Positions 27,384 to 35,663 of a DNA stretch of 64,000 bases are shown here, piece after piece. This stretch comes from Pseudomonadota bacterium (GTDB taxonomy: Bacteria; Pseudomonadota; Alphaproteobacteria; SHVZ01). The stretch is from NCBI GenBank assembly GCA_016195085.1, contig JACQAG010000039.1, positions 62,001 through 126,000 of the forward strand. The letters run 5' to 3'. The notes beneath the pieces were generated by a model that was given only the letters and a program-made list of their open reading frames with translations, ran no database searches and had not been told where the DNA came from. The translations under genes were made by a program, and so were the position numbers. The stretch's first letter is position 1. The number at the start of each line of letters is the position of its first letter.

Positions 27384-28838
27384 TCAACTCCACGGATCGG
27401 CATCGAGGGGCCAGATCGGCCGCTTGATGCGGGTATAGGGAACCTTGCTGAAGTCGCGGGGCAGCGCCCCCGGCCCGTCGGTGTAGAGCACGTCCTCGGC
27501 GATCTTCGAATAGGCGCCGTAGAAGTGGTTGGTCGACTTGACCACGATGATCCGGCGCTTGGTCGGGTCGATACCGAGATTGGAGAAGAGATCGGTGCCC
27601 CAGGCCTGGCCGCGCACCGAGACCAGCACCACGGCGATTCCATCCACATCGATGGCGGCGGCATCGCCCAGGCGGAAGACCGTGCCATGGGCGCTCTGGG
27701 TTGCATCCTTCACGCATTTGATGACCTTGACCCGCGCATCCACCGGCGGACCGGAGAAGCGCCCCATCTTGCCGCCGAAGCGGAGATCGAAAGTGGCACC
27801 CTCGCCCGCCGCGAAGCACATCTTGACCGCGATCGGATCCCACAAGGGCGCGATCGCCGCGTTCTTGATGCCGCGCCTGCGCATGGCGGCGAAGATGAAT
27901 GTCGAGTCCGACGGCGCGCCGCCGCCGGCATTGTCGGCCGGCTCGGCAATCACGATCGGCCCGGCTTCGGCCATGCTCGCCTGATCAAGCGACTCCTCGA
28001 TGGAGAGAAACGCCGGGCGAACCGCATCGCGCATGGCGATGAGCTCGCGGCCCAGCGTTTCGGCGAGGCGGTCGCCCACTTCCTTGCGGTCGTCGGTGAT
28101 CACCAGGATCTTGGCGCCGATATCGGGCACGTCGGCATAGGGATAGCAGTGCACCACCGAAATCGACAAGATTCCGTCCTTGCCCTCCATCGCCTTGATG
28201 CGATCGACGAAGCCGCGCATCGGCTGGCGCGAGGTAGGAAAGCTCTGGATCATCCGGCAGTCGAAGACGCTTTTGACCGGCTTCACCTTGCCCTGGGCGG
28301 CATCGGCCACCAGGCTCACCAGCTCTTCCGCGCGCTCGAGGAAGTCGGTGTGGGGAAATTCCTTGTAGCAGATCAGCACATCGGCCGAGCCCAGCATCGC
28401 CTCGGTCATGTGGCAGTGGGGATCGAGCTCGCTGCCGATCGGCACCTTGGGGCCGACGATGGCGCGGATGCGCTGGAGCATGTCGCCTTCGCAGTCGTCG
28501 TAGCCCTCGGCAACCATGGCGCCGTGCAGGCCCATGCACACCATGTCGACCGGCATCGCCGCTTTGAGCTGCGCCAGGATGTCGTCGCGAAACTCCTCAT
28601 AGGCAGCGCGCGAGACCGTGCCGGCGGGCTGCGCCGCGGTGCAGAGGCCTTCGACCACCTGCCAGTTGTTCGCCTTCGCCCGCTGCCGCAGTACCCAGAG
28701 GGGTGCCGTGGTGTGGCGGGGATGGTCGGGATGCTGGCCGGGCGGGGCATAGAATTGCTCGAGGAAGGCCGCGCGGCCGGTCAGCATGGGCGAGAAGGTG
28801 TTGGTCTCGGTCGAGAGCGAAGCGGTGAAGACTTTCAT
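27384..28838 (-). CDS. M81-family (MlrC-like) metallopeptidase, copy 2
   Basis: 484-aa paralogue of copy 1, starting MKVFTASLSTETNTFSPM, with the same metal ligands at the same positions (Asp139, His141, His163 in ELDPHCHMTEAM and FPHTDF) and the same LGLHGAMVAEGYDDCEGD signature. It lacks the Lys-rich tail of copy 1. The two genes are in tandem, 16 bp apart, and look like a duplication followed by divergence; the differing first 40-80 residues and active-site surroundings suggest different substrates. Cytoplasmic; probably works on peptides brought in by the nearby Dpp-type importer. Confidence 0.9.
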   Translation of the reverse strand: MKVFTASLSTETNTFSPMLTGRAAFLEQFYAPPGQHPDHPRHTTAPLWVLRQRAKANNWQVVEGLCTAAQPAGTVSRAAYEEFRDDILAQLKAAMPVDMVCMGLHGAMVAEGYDDCEGDMLQRIRAIVGPKVPIGSELDPHCHMTEAMLGSADVLICYKEFPHTDFLERAEELVSLVADAAQGKVKPVKSVFDCRMIQSFPTSRQPMRGFVDRIKAMEGKDGILSISVVHCYPYADVPDIGAKILVITDDRKEVGDRLAETLGRELIAMRDAVRPAFLSIEESLDQASMAEAGPIVIAEPADNAGGGAPSDSTFIFAAMRRRGIKNAAIAPLWDPIAVKMCFAAGEGATFDLRFGGKMGRFSGPPVDARVKVIKCVKDATQSAHGTVFRLGDAAAIDVDGIAVVLVSVRGQAWGTDLFSNLGIDPTKRRIIVVKSTNHFYGAYSKIAEDVLYTDGPGALPRDFSKVPYTRIKRPIWPLDADPWS

Positions 28839-28923
28839 GGGGATCCGGGCTTGAGGGGTGGCGGAGGACGGACCCGCGGCGTCCATTCACCTCCGGTTTA
28901 GGTCGACCTTGCTATAGAGACAC

Positions 28924-29025
28924 CCGTGTCGATCGTCGGCCCTGGTTTCCTCCGAGGCTGTCTTTGGTGCGACACGGAATAGCTCCCCTTGGCCCCGACG
29001 TCTGACGACGCCGGGGCTTTTCTTT
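28924..29025 (+). ncRNA. Candidate small RNA, about 100 nt
   Basis: Between two minus-strand genes, the plus strand shows a possible -10 (TATAGA, 28913-28918; the -35 is poor), then a stem CCGTGTCG (28924-28931) closing with CGACACGG (28970-28977), an inner loop exposing UUUCCUCC (anti-Shine-Dalgarno-like), and a strong intrinsic terminator. No plus-strand coding gene precedes it to explain that terminator. The family is not recognised. Confidence 0.5.
28992..29025 (+). terminator. Intrinsic terminator on the plus strand
   Basis: The stem GCCCCGACGTC/GACGCCGGGGC has ten pairs and one A-C mismatch, with the tetraloop TGAC and a tail TTTTCTTT. The T run follows the stem on the plus strand only, so it ends a plus-strand transcript and not the minus-strand genes on either side. 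Confidence 0.8.
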
Positions 29026-29040
29026 GGCCGGTCCCGCTGT

Positions 29041-29217
29041 TCAGGAGTCCAGGCGCTTGTCCTCGAGGCTGCGCGCCTCGCGCTCCTCCTCGCGGCGCCG
29101 GCTGAGCTTCTCGGATTTCGTCTCGCCATGCCGGCTGCGGTTCAGGGCGGCGCGGCTCTTGTCTTGGGCACGCTCGCGTGCCTTGCGGACCTTGTTGAGG
29201 TTGACGACCTCGCCCAC
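29041..29217 (-). CDS. DUF4169 family protein
   Basis: 58-aa highly charged protein translated from GTG at 29217 with GAGGAGGG 5 nt upstream: residues 1-20 read MGEVVNLNKVRKARERAQDK, then NRSRHGETKSEKLSRRR and a C-terminal SLEDKRLDS. This matches the DUF4169 pattern of alphaproteobacteria (VNLxxxRK, NRxxxGxTKxEK, L(D/E)xxRLD). Function unknown; the Arg/Lys/Glu-rich helix suggests RNA or protein binding. It ends just beyond the intrinsic terminator of the opposite strand. Confidence 0.8.
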   Translation of the reverse strand: MGEVVNLNKVRKARERAQDKSRAALNRSRHGETKSEKLSRRREEEREARSLEDKRLDS

Positions 29218-29254
29218 GTATCCCTCCTCGCCGGAGATGAAAGACTACGCGCAG

Positions 29255-29920
29255 TCAGCCGCAGGCGGCAAGAATCGCCTGGAGCTGGCCCACCAGGTCC
29301 GGGGCCAGGGCCGAGAAGCGCCGGCGGATCGCCGCGGTGCCGACGGTGAACGCATCGGCGCCGGCGGCGGCAAGCGCCTTGACCCGCTCGGGCGAGTCGA
29401 TCGAGCCGGCGACGATGAGCTCGCCGGCGAGCACCCGCCGCGCCGCACGCACCAGGTCCAAGGGATCGGCCTGGGTTGCCCGGTAGGCGAGCAGATCCAC
29501 CCCGGCGGCACCCAAGGCCTCCAGGCGCCGGCAATCGGCGGCGATGTCGGCGCCGCTGCCGTCCAGCTTCGTCGGGTGTCCAATGGGCTTGCCGGCGAAT
29601 GGATAGCAGCGGATGGCGCTGCCTTTCAGGGTCTCCAGCATCGCCGGCGCATCGATGCCGCCCAAGAGCCGGTCGATGCCGAGCTCCAGCGCCGCCCGGG
29701 TCGAGGCCAGCACCGTCTCCGGCGTGGTGCTTACGACTTCGAGATAGGAGACGGCACCCGCTTCGCGGATGCGCCTGGTGAGCTCGGCCAAGACCGGACG
29801 TCCGACGCCGATGTCCTTGAAGCCGACATGCTTCAAGCCGAGCGGCCTGACCTCGTCCATGAGCTCGAGGCAGTCGCGCACTGTCTGATCCTCGACCGTC
29901 AGCATGAAGATGAAATTCAC
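29255..29920 (-). CDS. TIM-barrel protein of unknown function (HisA/HisF-like phosphate-binding fold)
   Basis: 221-aa protein with a beta/alpha barrel pattern: NFIFMLTVEDQTV, LKHVGFKDIG, SYLEVVST, DRLLGG, AAGVDLLAYR, ELIVAGSIDSPERVKALAAAGADAFTVGTAAI. The last two strands form the standard phosphate-binding GS/GT loops of barrels such as HisA and NanE. I cannot name the substrate. The start is GTG at 29920; an ATG five codons further in is possible. Together with the aldolase-like and M81 genes upstream on the same strand it may belong to the same catabolic set. Confidence 0.6.
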   Translation of the reverse strand: MNFIFMLTVEDQTVRDCLELMDEVRPLGLKHVGFKDIGVGRPVLAELTRRIREAGAVSYLEVVSTTPETVLASTRAALELGIDRLLGGIDAPAMLETLKGSAIRCYPFAGKPIGHPTKLDGSGADIAADCRRLEALGAAGVDLLAYRATQADPLDLVRAARRVLAGELIVAGSIDSPERVKALAAAGADAFTVGTAAIRRRFSALAPDLVGQLQAILAACG

Positions 29921-30011
29921 GGCCGACGGACGCTGGGTAAAAAGGCTGGGGACATGGGCGCCAGCCTAGCAGATCGGCGACGCCTCCGTAGCCGCGGGCG
30001 CCGACAGGGAT

Positions 30012-30132
30012 GCCCCCACCCCAACCCTCCCCCGCTATGAAGCGAGGGAGGGAGCAGGAGCGACGATCGAATCTCCCTCCCCCGCCGCCCTTCGACAGAA
30101 GCTCAGGGGTGGGGGAGGGCTAGGGTGGGGGC
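30012..30132. repeat. C-rich palindromic intergenic element, copy 2
   Basis: Arms at 30012-30033 and 30111-30132 are 22-bp inverted repeats with two mismatches, nearly the same sequence as copy 1 (3585-3687). The inside carries CGAGGGAGGGA, CTCCCTCCCCCG, and an extra unit with CTTCGACAGAAGCTCAGG not seen in the other copies. It lies between the class II aldolase stop and the TIM-barrel start, both on the minus strand. Confidence 0.85.
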
Positions 30133-30141
30133 GTCGACCGC

Positions 30142-30921
30142 TCAGGTCTTGTAGTCGGGCTCCTCGCGGTCGAGGAGGCGCAGCATGGCGTTGAAATGCG
30201 CCTGCGCCGCCGGCGGCGTCAGCCCGCGGTCGCGGTCGGGCGAGTCCCGCAGAATGCCTTCAGGCAGCGCATGCAAGGGCTTGCCCATCTGGCTCGCCAA
30301 CACCGTGTACATGGCCCAGCGCTCGGTGAAGTAGAAGCTGTCATAGGCTTGGGCGACGGTGCGCCCGATGGTGGTCAAGCCATGCATGGCATGGAAGATC
30401 ACGGTCTTCTTGCCGACCAGCTTGACCATGCGCTGGCACTCTTCGGCGCTGATGACACCATTCATCTCGTCGTCGTAGCAGATCTGCTTGGCAAGCCCGA
30501 TGGCGTTTGCATGCGCGGTGCCGAGCCGGCCGCCCTTGACGCACGCAATCGCCGTCGCATAGGGCGGATGCGCATGGATGATGCAGGTCGCGTGCTCGAG
30601 GGAGGTGTGGAGCGCGCCGTGCAGGTGAAAGGCGGCCGAGCGTACCTGGCCCTCACCGGCGATCAAGTTGCCCTTGGCATCGGCGATGATCAGATTGGAG
30701 GCGGTGATCTCACGGAAATGCAGCTCATAGGGGTTGAGCAGGAAGCGGTCGCTCGCCGAGCCCGGCAACACCATGGAAAAGTGATTGGCGATGCCCTCGT
30801 TCCAACCCAGACGGTTGGCGATGCGGAAGGCGCCGGCGAGCTCGACGCGGGCCTGCCATTCGGCGGCATCCGAGGGGCGAGTGGTCGGACGGACGGTGCG
30901 CAGCTTCGCAGTCATCGGCAT
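30142..30921 (-). CDS. Class II aldolase/adducin family protein
   Basis: 259-aa protein with the zinc-binding aldolase-II fold. Metal ligands His116 and His118 are in CIIHAHPPYATA, and His180 in FHAMHGLTTIG is the third. The NHFSMVLPGS and FLLNPYELHF segments form the substrate pocket. The usual PSSE-type catalytic loop of fuculose aldolases is replaced by RSAAFHLHGALH, as in adducin-like or hydroxyacid-decarboxylating members, so aldol cleavage is not certain. ATG at 30921 follows AAGGAAA; a second ATG lies 6 bp on. It is 74 bp after M81 copy 3 on the same strand. Confidence 0.85.
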   Translation of the reverse strand: MPMTAKLRTVRPTTRPSDAAEWQARVELAGAFRIANRLGWNEGIANHFSMVLPGSASDRFLLNPYELHFREITASNLIIADAKGNLIAGEGQVRSAAFHLHGALHTSLEHATCIIHAHPPYATAIACVKGGRLGTAHANAIGLAKQICYDDEMNGVISAEECQRMVKLVGKKTVIFHAMHGLTTIGRTVAQAYDSFYFTERWAMYTVLASQMGKPLHALPEGILRDSPDRDRGLTPPAAQAHFNAMLRLLDREEPDYKT

Positions 30922-30995
30922 CGTTTCCTTGGGCCGGGAGGGATTGAAGAGGTTGGTCGTAAGCCTGGCGTTTCGTATCCGAATTGTAAAGCCGG

Positions 30996-32501
30996 TCATA
31001 CCGGTTCGAACACCGGCTCGAAGCCGTCGTCGATCGGCCAGCGCGGCCGATCCATGCGCTTCCAGGGAATGCCGGCGAGATTGGGCGTGGTCGGTCCCGG
31101 CGTGTCCACCACCAGCATCGCCAGCGCATAGGCGTAGGCCTGCTGATAGTTCATGGGATTCTTGACCACGATGAACTTCAGCTCATGGGGGTCGATGCCG
31201 GCGGCGCGGAACTGCTCGTCGGCATATTCATAGGCCGAAGCGGAGGCGCAGATGATTTTGATCTCGCCGATCTCCAGGACGGCACTCGGCCCCATGCTGG
31301 CATTGAGGCCGCCCATGAGGCCGCCCGAATAGGTGAAGCGCCCGTCGAACAGCCGCTCGACGGTGACCTCCGCCTCCACCGGCTTGCCGTAGACCGGGTC
31401 GAGCTTGTTGCCGATGCGGGCGCGAAAGCGGCCGCCGACGCCGGCCTTGGTCGCCTGGCCGACGGTCTCGGGATCGACCAGGAGAATGGCGGCACTTTGA
31501 TCGCTGCCGGCTTGGATGAGGGCCTCCAGCACGACGGCGCTGTCGCCCGCCGCACCGCCGCCGACGCAATCCGCCGCATCGGCCAAGACGATCGGGCCGG
31601 CATTGGCGGCACGGCCCCGGCGGATCGCCTCGGCGGTGCCGATTGTCGGCACGGCGAATTCCTGGCGGCGGGACCAGGCGGTCTTGGCCATGTCGAGGGC
31701 GACTCGATCGGCCGCTTCGCCGTCGCCGTCGCTGATCGCGACCGCGGTGAAGCCGACGCCCGGAAAGTCGAGCCAGGGCTGCACGCAGAAATAGCTGGCG
31801 GCCAGCACCTCGCCCGCCGTCTCCCGGGCGCGGGCGACGGCATGGGCATCGGCCATGGGCCCGGTCCCCTTGGTCCGCTGCTTCTGCGCCGGCAGCAGCA
31901 TCGGCGCGCGGCGCGCGCGCATCACCGGCTTGATCTTGCCTTGGATCGTGCGCAGCAGCAGACCGGCCGCCCGGCGACCGGTCTCGAAGCCGTCATCGTG
32001 CGGATAGTGCTGATAGCCGATGAGGATCTGGGAGAGCCGCAGCATCGCCGGCGTCACATGGGCGTGGAGGTCGAGGCTGACCGCGACCGGCACCCCCTCT
32101 CCGACCACCAGGCGCACGTCGGCCAGGATATCGCCTTCGGCGTCATCGAGACCCTCGGCGACGAAGGCGCCGTGGAGGGCGAGATAGACGCCGTCGACCG
32201 GGAGAGAGGCCCGCAAGCGATCGATGAGCTCGCCCTTGAGGCGCTCATAGCAGGAGCGCGCCACCCGGCCGCCGGCGCCGCCATGGGTGGCGATCAGCGG
32301 CAGCACCTCGGCCTCGTAGAGGCCGAAGAGGTGCAAGGCGCCGCCGACCTCGGTGTTGCTGCTCATGAGCTTGGCAAGCCCGGCCCCGCGCTCGAGATAC
32401 TTGTTCTCGAAATCGGCCATGTCGCTCACCACCGGCGACAGCGTGTTGCCTTCGAACAAGAGCCCGCCGACGGCGATGCGGGGTGGTTTGATCCTGGCCA
32501 T
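30996..32501 (-). CDS. M81-family (MlrC-like) metallopeptidase, copy 3
   Basis: 501-aa member of the same family but clearly divergent from copies 1 and 2. Zinc ligands Asp144 and His146 (SLDLHAHVTPAM) and His168 (YPHDDGFE) keep the D-x-H-x21-H spacing. LALHGAFVAEGLDDAEGD is the catalytic signature and ADAADCVGGGAAGDSAVV opens the C-terminal domain. The N-terminus reads IAVGGLLFEGNTLSPV in place of ASLSTETNTFSPM. The ATG at 32501 was preferred over the in-frame GTG 12 bp upstream. The class II aldolase gene follows on the same strand. Confidence 0.9.
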   Translation of the reverse strand: MARIKPPRIAVGGLLFEGNTLSPVVSDMADFENKYLERGAGLAKLMSSNTEVGGALHLFGLYEAEVLPLIATHGGAGGRVARSCYERLKGELIDRLRASLPVDGVYLALHGAFVAEGLDDAEGDILADVRLVVGEGVPVAVSLDLHAHVTPAMLRLSQILIGYQHYPHDDGFETGRRAAGLLLRTIQGKIKPVMRARRAPMLLPAQKQRTKGTGPMADAHAVARARETAGEVLAASYFCVQPWLDFPGVGFTAVAISDGDGEAADRVALDMAKTAWSRRQEFAVPTIGTAEAIRRGRAANAGPIVLADAADCVGGGAAGDSAVVLEALIQAGSDQSAAILLVDPETVGQATKAGVGGRFRARIGNKLDPVYGKPVEAEVTVERLFDGRFTYSGGLMGGLNASMGPSAVLEIGEIKIICASASAYEYADEQFRAAGIDPHELKFIVVKNPMNYQQAYAYALAMLVVDTPGPTTPNLAGIPWKRMDRPRWPIDDGFEPVFEPV

Positions 32502-32538
32502 GTGCTTTAGCACCTATCGTTCGAACGCGAGACAAAGA

Positions 32539-32730
32539 TTCACCATGGAGACGACATACAAGGCACGAAGAAACAGAGGTTCACGCAGAGGGCGCTGAGA
32601 ATACGCTGAGAGCGCAGAGGAACGATTTCTGCCGCGCTGAGCGCGGCGCAAAGACTCTTCGCTCCGCGACCTCCGCGTCTCTCTCGGCGAACTCCGCGGT
32701 TCGCTCTTCTTCGATGCCTCCGTGGTGCAT
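32539..32730. repeat. Degenerate inverted 'ACGGAG/CTCCG' intergenic element, copy 1
   Basis: The left end reads TTCACCATGGAGACGACAT and the right end GATGCCTCCGTGGTGCAT. Between are many short units such as ACAGAGG, CGCAGAGG, CTCCGCG and a core GCGCTGAGCGCGGCGC. It has the same ends and build as the element at 47868-47960. No coding sequence is evident. It fills the space between M81 copy 3 and the ammonia-lyase gene. Confidence 0.65.
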
Positions 32731-32734
32731 TCTC

Positions 32735-33937
32735 CTAGGGCTTGCGGCCGGTGAGCTGTTCATAGAGCGCGCGGTCGGTGGCACCCTCGCTGGCGATGAC
32801 CGCGACCGAGGCCTCGCCATCGAGGCCGAGGCGATCCCTGAGGCTCCGATCGCGACAGATTGCCAACAGACCGGCAAGGCCGGCAATACCGGTCTCGCCG
32901 ATGACGAGCGGCGGATCGAGGCGTGCCGCGTGCCGGAGTGCGGTCAGCGCCGGCTCGTCGGGGATGGCGAGAAAGGCGAAGGCTCCCCGATCGAGGATGG
33001 TCCAGGAGAAGGGCGAGACCGTACGTGTGGCAAGACCGTCCATGACGGTGGCGAGATCGCCGTCGGCGGGGCTGAGGCGGCCGGCTTCCGCACTTCTCAG
33101 AATCCCGGCCGCCGCCAGCGGCTCGACCACGATCACCCGGGGGCCGCGCCGGCCCAGCAATTGCCGGAGCCGTCCCACCACCGCGGCCGCCAGGCTGCCG
33201 ATGCCGGCGGCGACGAAGAGATGCGTGGGGATGCGGCCGTCCCGTTCCCAGCCCTGGGCGAGCTCGCTTGCCAGCATGGAATAGCCATGGAGCGTATGGC
33301 GCGGCACGTCGGGGTAGAGGGGCAAGGGCAGATCGGAGACGACGAAGCCGCCGGTTCGCTCCGCATCGGCCATGCAGCGCTCCAAGGCATCATCAAAGGT
33401 GCCGGGCACCCGGACCACGGTGGCGCCGAGGGCCGCGATCGCCTGCGCCCGGCCGGGGCTGACGCCGTCCCGCATGTAGATGGCAGCATTGCAGCCGAAG
33501 CGACTCGCCGCCCAGGCGATAGCGCGGCCGTGATTGCCCGACGTGGCGGCCATCAAGGTGATGTGTCCGGCCTCTGCGGCATGGCGGCCGGCGATGATCT
33601 CGGCGCTGTCGATGTGAGCCTGCCCGGTGCGGCGCTGGAGCTCGCTCGTCACCAGCTGCAAGGCCGCATAGGGCGGGCCCAAGACCTTGAAGCTGCCGAC
33701 GGCGAAGCGTTGACCTTCATGCTTCACCGTGAGGCGGGCGATGGCGAACGCGGCGGCGAGGTCCGGAACCTCGATCTCCGGCGTCGGCCGGTAGTGGGGC
33801 CAGCGGCGGATGTCGGCGGCGGCGCTCTCCGCCTCATCCTCGGACATGACCCGGCGCTCGGCCGCGCCATAGGGCCGGCCGGCGCGAAAACGCGGGTTGA
33901 GCAGGAGCTCGGTCGTGGGGCTGGCTGGCGTCGTCAC
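32735..33937 (-). CDS. Diaminopropionate ammonia-lyase-like PLP enzyme
   Basis: 400-aa fold type II PLP enzyme resembling DpaL/YgeX, which splits 2,3-diaminopropionate into pyruvate and two ammonia. The PLP lysine is Lys84 in RFAVGSFKVLGPPYAA; the phosphate loop is GIGSLAA; SEGATD lies near the end. In E. coli DpaL Asp120 and Asp189 serve the D- and L-isomers; here the equivalent of Asp120 is Ser133 (AATSGNHGRA) while the Asp189 equivalent, Asp202 (VVSDLPLPLYP), is kept. The start is GTG with GGAAAG 7 nt upstream. It is divergent from the Dpp-type importer genes, 121 bp apart. Confidence 0.78.
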   Translation of the reverse strand: MTTPASPTTELLLNPRFRAGRPYGAAERRVMSEDEAESAAADIRRWPHYRPTPEIEVPDLAAAFAIARLTVKHEGQRFAVGSFKVLGPPYAALQLVTSELQRRTGQAHIDSAEIIAGRHAAEAGHITLMAATSGNHGRAIAWAASRFGCNAAIYMRDGVSPGRAQAIAALGATVVRVPGTFDDALERCMADAERTGGFVVSDLPLPLYPDVPRHTLHGYSMLASELAQGWERDGRIPTHLFVAAGIGSLAAAVVGRLRQLLGRRGPRVIVVEPLAAAGILRSAEAGRLSPADGDLATVMDGLATRTVSPFSWTILDRGAFAFLAIPDEPALTALRHAARLDPPLVIGETGIAGLAGLLAICRDRSLRDRLGLDGEASVAVIASEGATDRALYEQLTGRKP

Positions 33938-34058
33938 CGGCGACTTTCCGATCGGAACAAGCTTTTACGATAGGGTTGCCGGCGAGGGAATAGCTGTCTA
34001 CTTTCGGCCCATTCCATCGACCGGCCGGAAGAGCCGGAGGCGAACGAGGAGGCGTTCC

Positions 34059-35612
34059 ATGCTCGATCCGCAAACCCGGGCGGCGCTGACCGGCCTGGCG
34101 GTCGTGGTTGCCCTTGGCATCACCGGCGGCAGCGCCGAGGCGCAGAAGCCGGGCGGCACCGTCATCATGGCGCAGCAGGCGCAACCGCCCTCGACCGATG
34201 CGCAAACCACCTCGGCGCAGGCCGCGCGCAACATCTCCATGCATTGGGCGGAGACCCTGGTCGCCCGCGCCGAGAATGCCGCCCCCATCAACGACCTCGC
34301 CGAGAAGGTCGACATCTCCGCTGACGGCCTCACCTACGTCTTCACGCTCCGCCAGGGTGTGATGTTTCACAACGGCAAGGAGATGACGGCCGAGGACGCC
34401 AAAATCTCCACCGAACGCTACGCCAAGGTCGGCGCCAGCGCCGGCATGATGACCCCGGTGGCGTCGGTCGCCGCCACCGACAAGTACACCATGACCGTCA
34501 AGCTGAAGACGGCGGTGCCCGGCTTCATCGAGCAACTAAGCTCGCCCCGCGCCCCGGTCATCGTCATGCCGCGCGAAGAGGCGGCCAAGGAAGCGAACAA
34601 GATCAACCATATCGGCACCGGGCCGTTCGAGTTCGTGGAATACAAGCCCGACTCCCACGTCGCCTTGAAGCGCTTCGAGGGCTACCGCGCCAACCCCAAC
34701 TACACCAAGCGCGACGGCTTCGGCGGCAAGAAGACCGCCTATTTCGATGCCATCACCATCCGCTTCATGCCCGAAGGTGGGGCCCGCACGGCGGCGCTCG
34801 AGACCGGCGAGGTGCACATCCTGGAGCAGCTGCCGGCATCCGCGGCCAAGCGCCTGGCCGCCAACAAGGACATCAAGACCTATGAGATGATCCCCTGGGC
34901 CTACCAGACGGTGTTCTTGAACGCCGGCCAAGCGCCCACCAACAGCGTGAAGCTCAGGGAAGCCATCCAGATCGCCATCGACGCGGAGGAGATCATGGCG
35001 ATCTCGACCGAGGGCCTCTTTCGGCTGACCCATGGCTGGCAGCATCCGGGCTCGCTCTACTTCGCCGGCGACGTCGGCAAGGAGAAATACGACGTCCGCG
35101 ACGTCGGCCGCGCCAAGGCGCTCGTCCAGGAATCCGGCTACAAGGGCGAAGAGATCGTCTTCCTCACCGACAACAGCTTCAAGAACCATAGCGACACCGC
35201 CGTGGTGATGACCGAGCAGCTGAAGAAGATCGGCCTCAACATCCGCCTGCAGGTGACCGACTGGCCGACCTCGGTCGCCATCCGCAGCAAGCCCACGGGC
35301 TGGAACATGTTCCCGGTGATGATGGGAATCGAGCCCTATGAGGGCCCCTACAACGTCGCCGGCGTATTCGTCGGTCCGAACAATTTCCAGTTCGAAAAGG
35401 ACGAGGTGCTGGAGCGCGAGAACGTGGCTCTCACCACCCAGCCGACGCTCGATGGACGCCGGCAGGCCTTCGCCAATATCCAGCGCCGGCTCTATGAGCG
35501 CTTCTATGCGATCAAGGTCGGCGATGTCGGCATCTACCAGGCGACCCGCGCCAATGTCGCCAACTATCAGCCCTACCGCATCCCCCGCATGTGGGATGTT
35601 TGGTTCGAATAA
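34059..35612 (+). CDS. Peptide ABC transporter substrate-binding protein (family 5), system 1
   Basis: 517-aa periplasmic binding protein of the DppA/OppA family. A signal peptide covers about residues 1-28 (ALTGLAVVVALGITGGSAEA). The mature part begins KPGGTVIMAQQ; the family signature AEKVDISADGLTYVFTLRQG and TGPFEFVEYKPDSHVAL are present, with a Trp-rich ligand region (PIRMWDVWF end). GAGGAGG 6 nt before the ATG is a strong ribosome site. It opens the transporter operon and is divergent from the ammonia-lyase gene, which suggests a ligand degraded by that enzyme and the M81 peptidases. Confidence 0.93.
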   Translation: MLDPQTRAALTGLAVVVALGITGGSAEAQKPGGTVIMAQQAQPPSTDAQTTSAQAARNISMHWAETLVARAENAAPINDLAEKVDISADGLTYVFTLRQGVMFHNGKEMTAEDAKISTERYAKVGASAGMMTPVASVAATDKYTMTVKLKTAVPGFIEQLSSPRAPVIVMPREEAAKEANKINHIGTGPFEFVEYKPDSHVALKRFEGYRANPNYTKRDGFGGKKTAYFDAITIRFMPEGGARTAALETGEVHILEQLPASAAKRLAANKDIKTYEMIPWAYQTVFLNAGQAPTNSVKLREAIQIAIDAEEIMAISTEGLFRLTHGWQHPGSLYFAGDVGKEKYDVRDVGRAKALVQESGYKGEEIVFLTDNSFKNHSDTAVVMTEQLKKIGLNIRLQVTDWPTSVAIRSKPTGWNMFPVMMGIEPYEGPYNVAGVFVGPNNFQFEKDEVLERENVALTTQPTLDGRRQAFANIQRRLYERFYAIKVGDVGIYQATRANVANYQPYRIPRMWDVWFE

Positions 35613-35663
35613 GGGATCGACTAGACTTGCCGGCGCATCGTCGGGCGGGGGCCGAGGAATCGA

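Noticed and set aside
32502-32734. Remnant of an insertion sequence before the ammonia-lyase gene
   Set aside because: No transposase fragment or target duplication; the same build recurs at 47868, so it is listed as a repeat instead.
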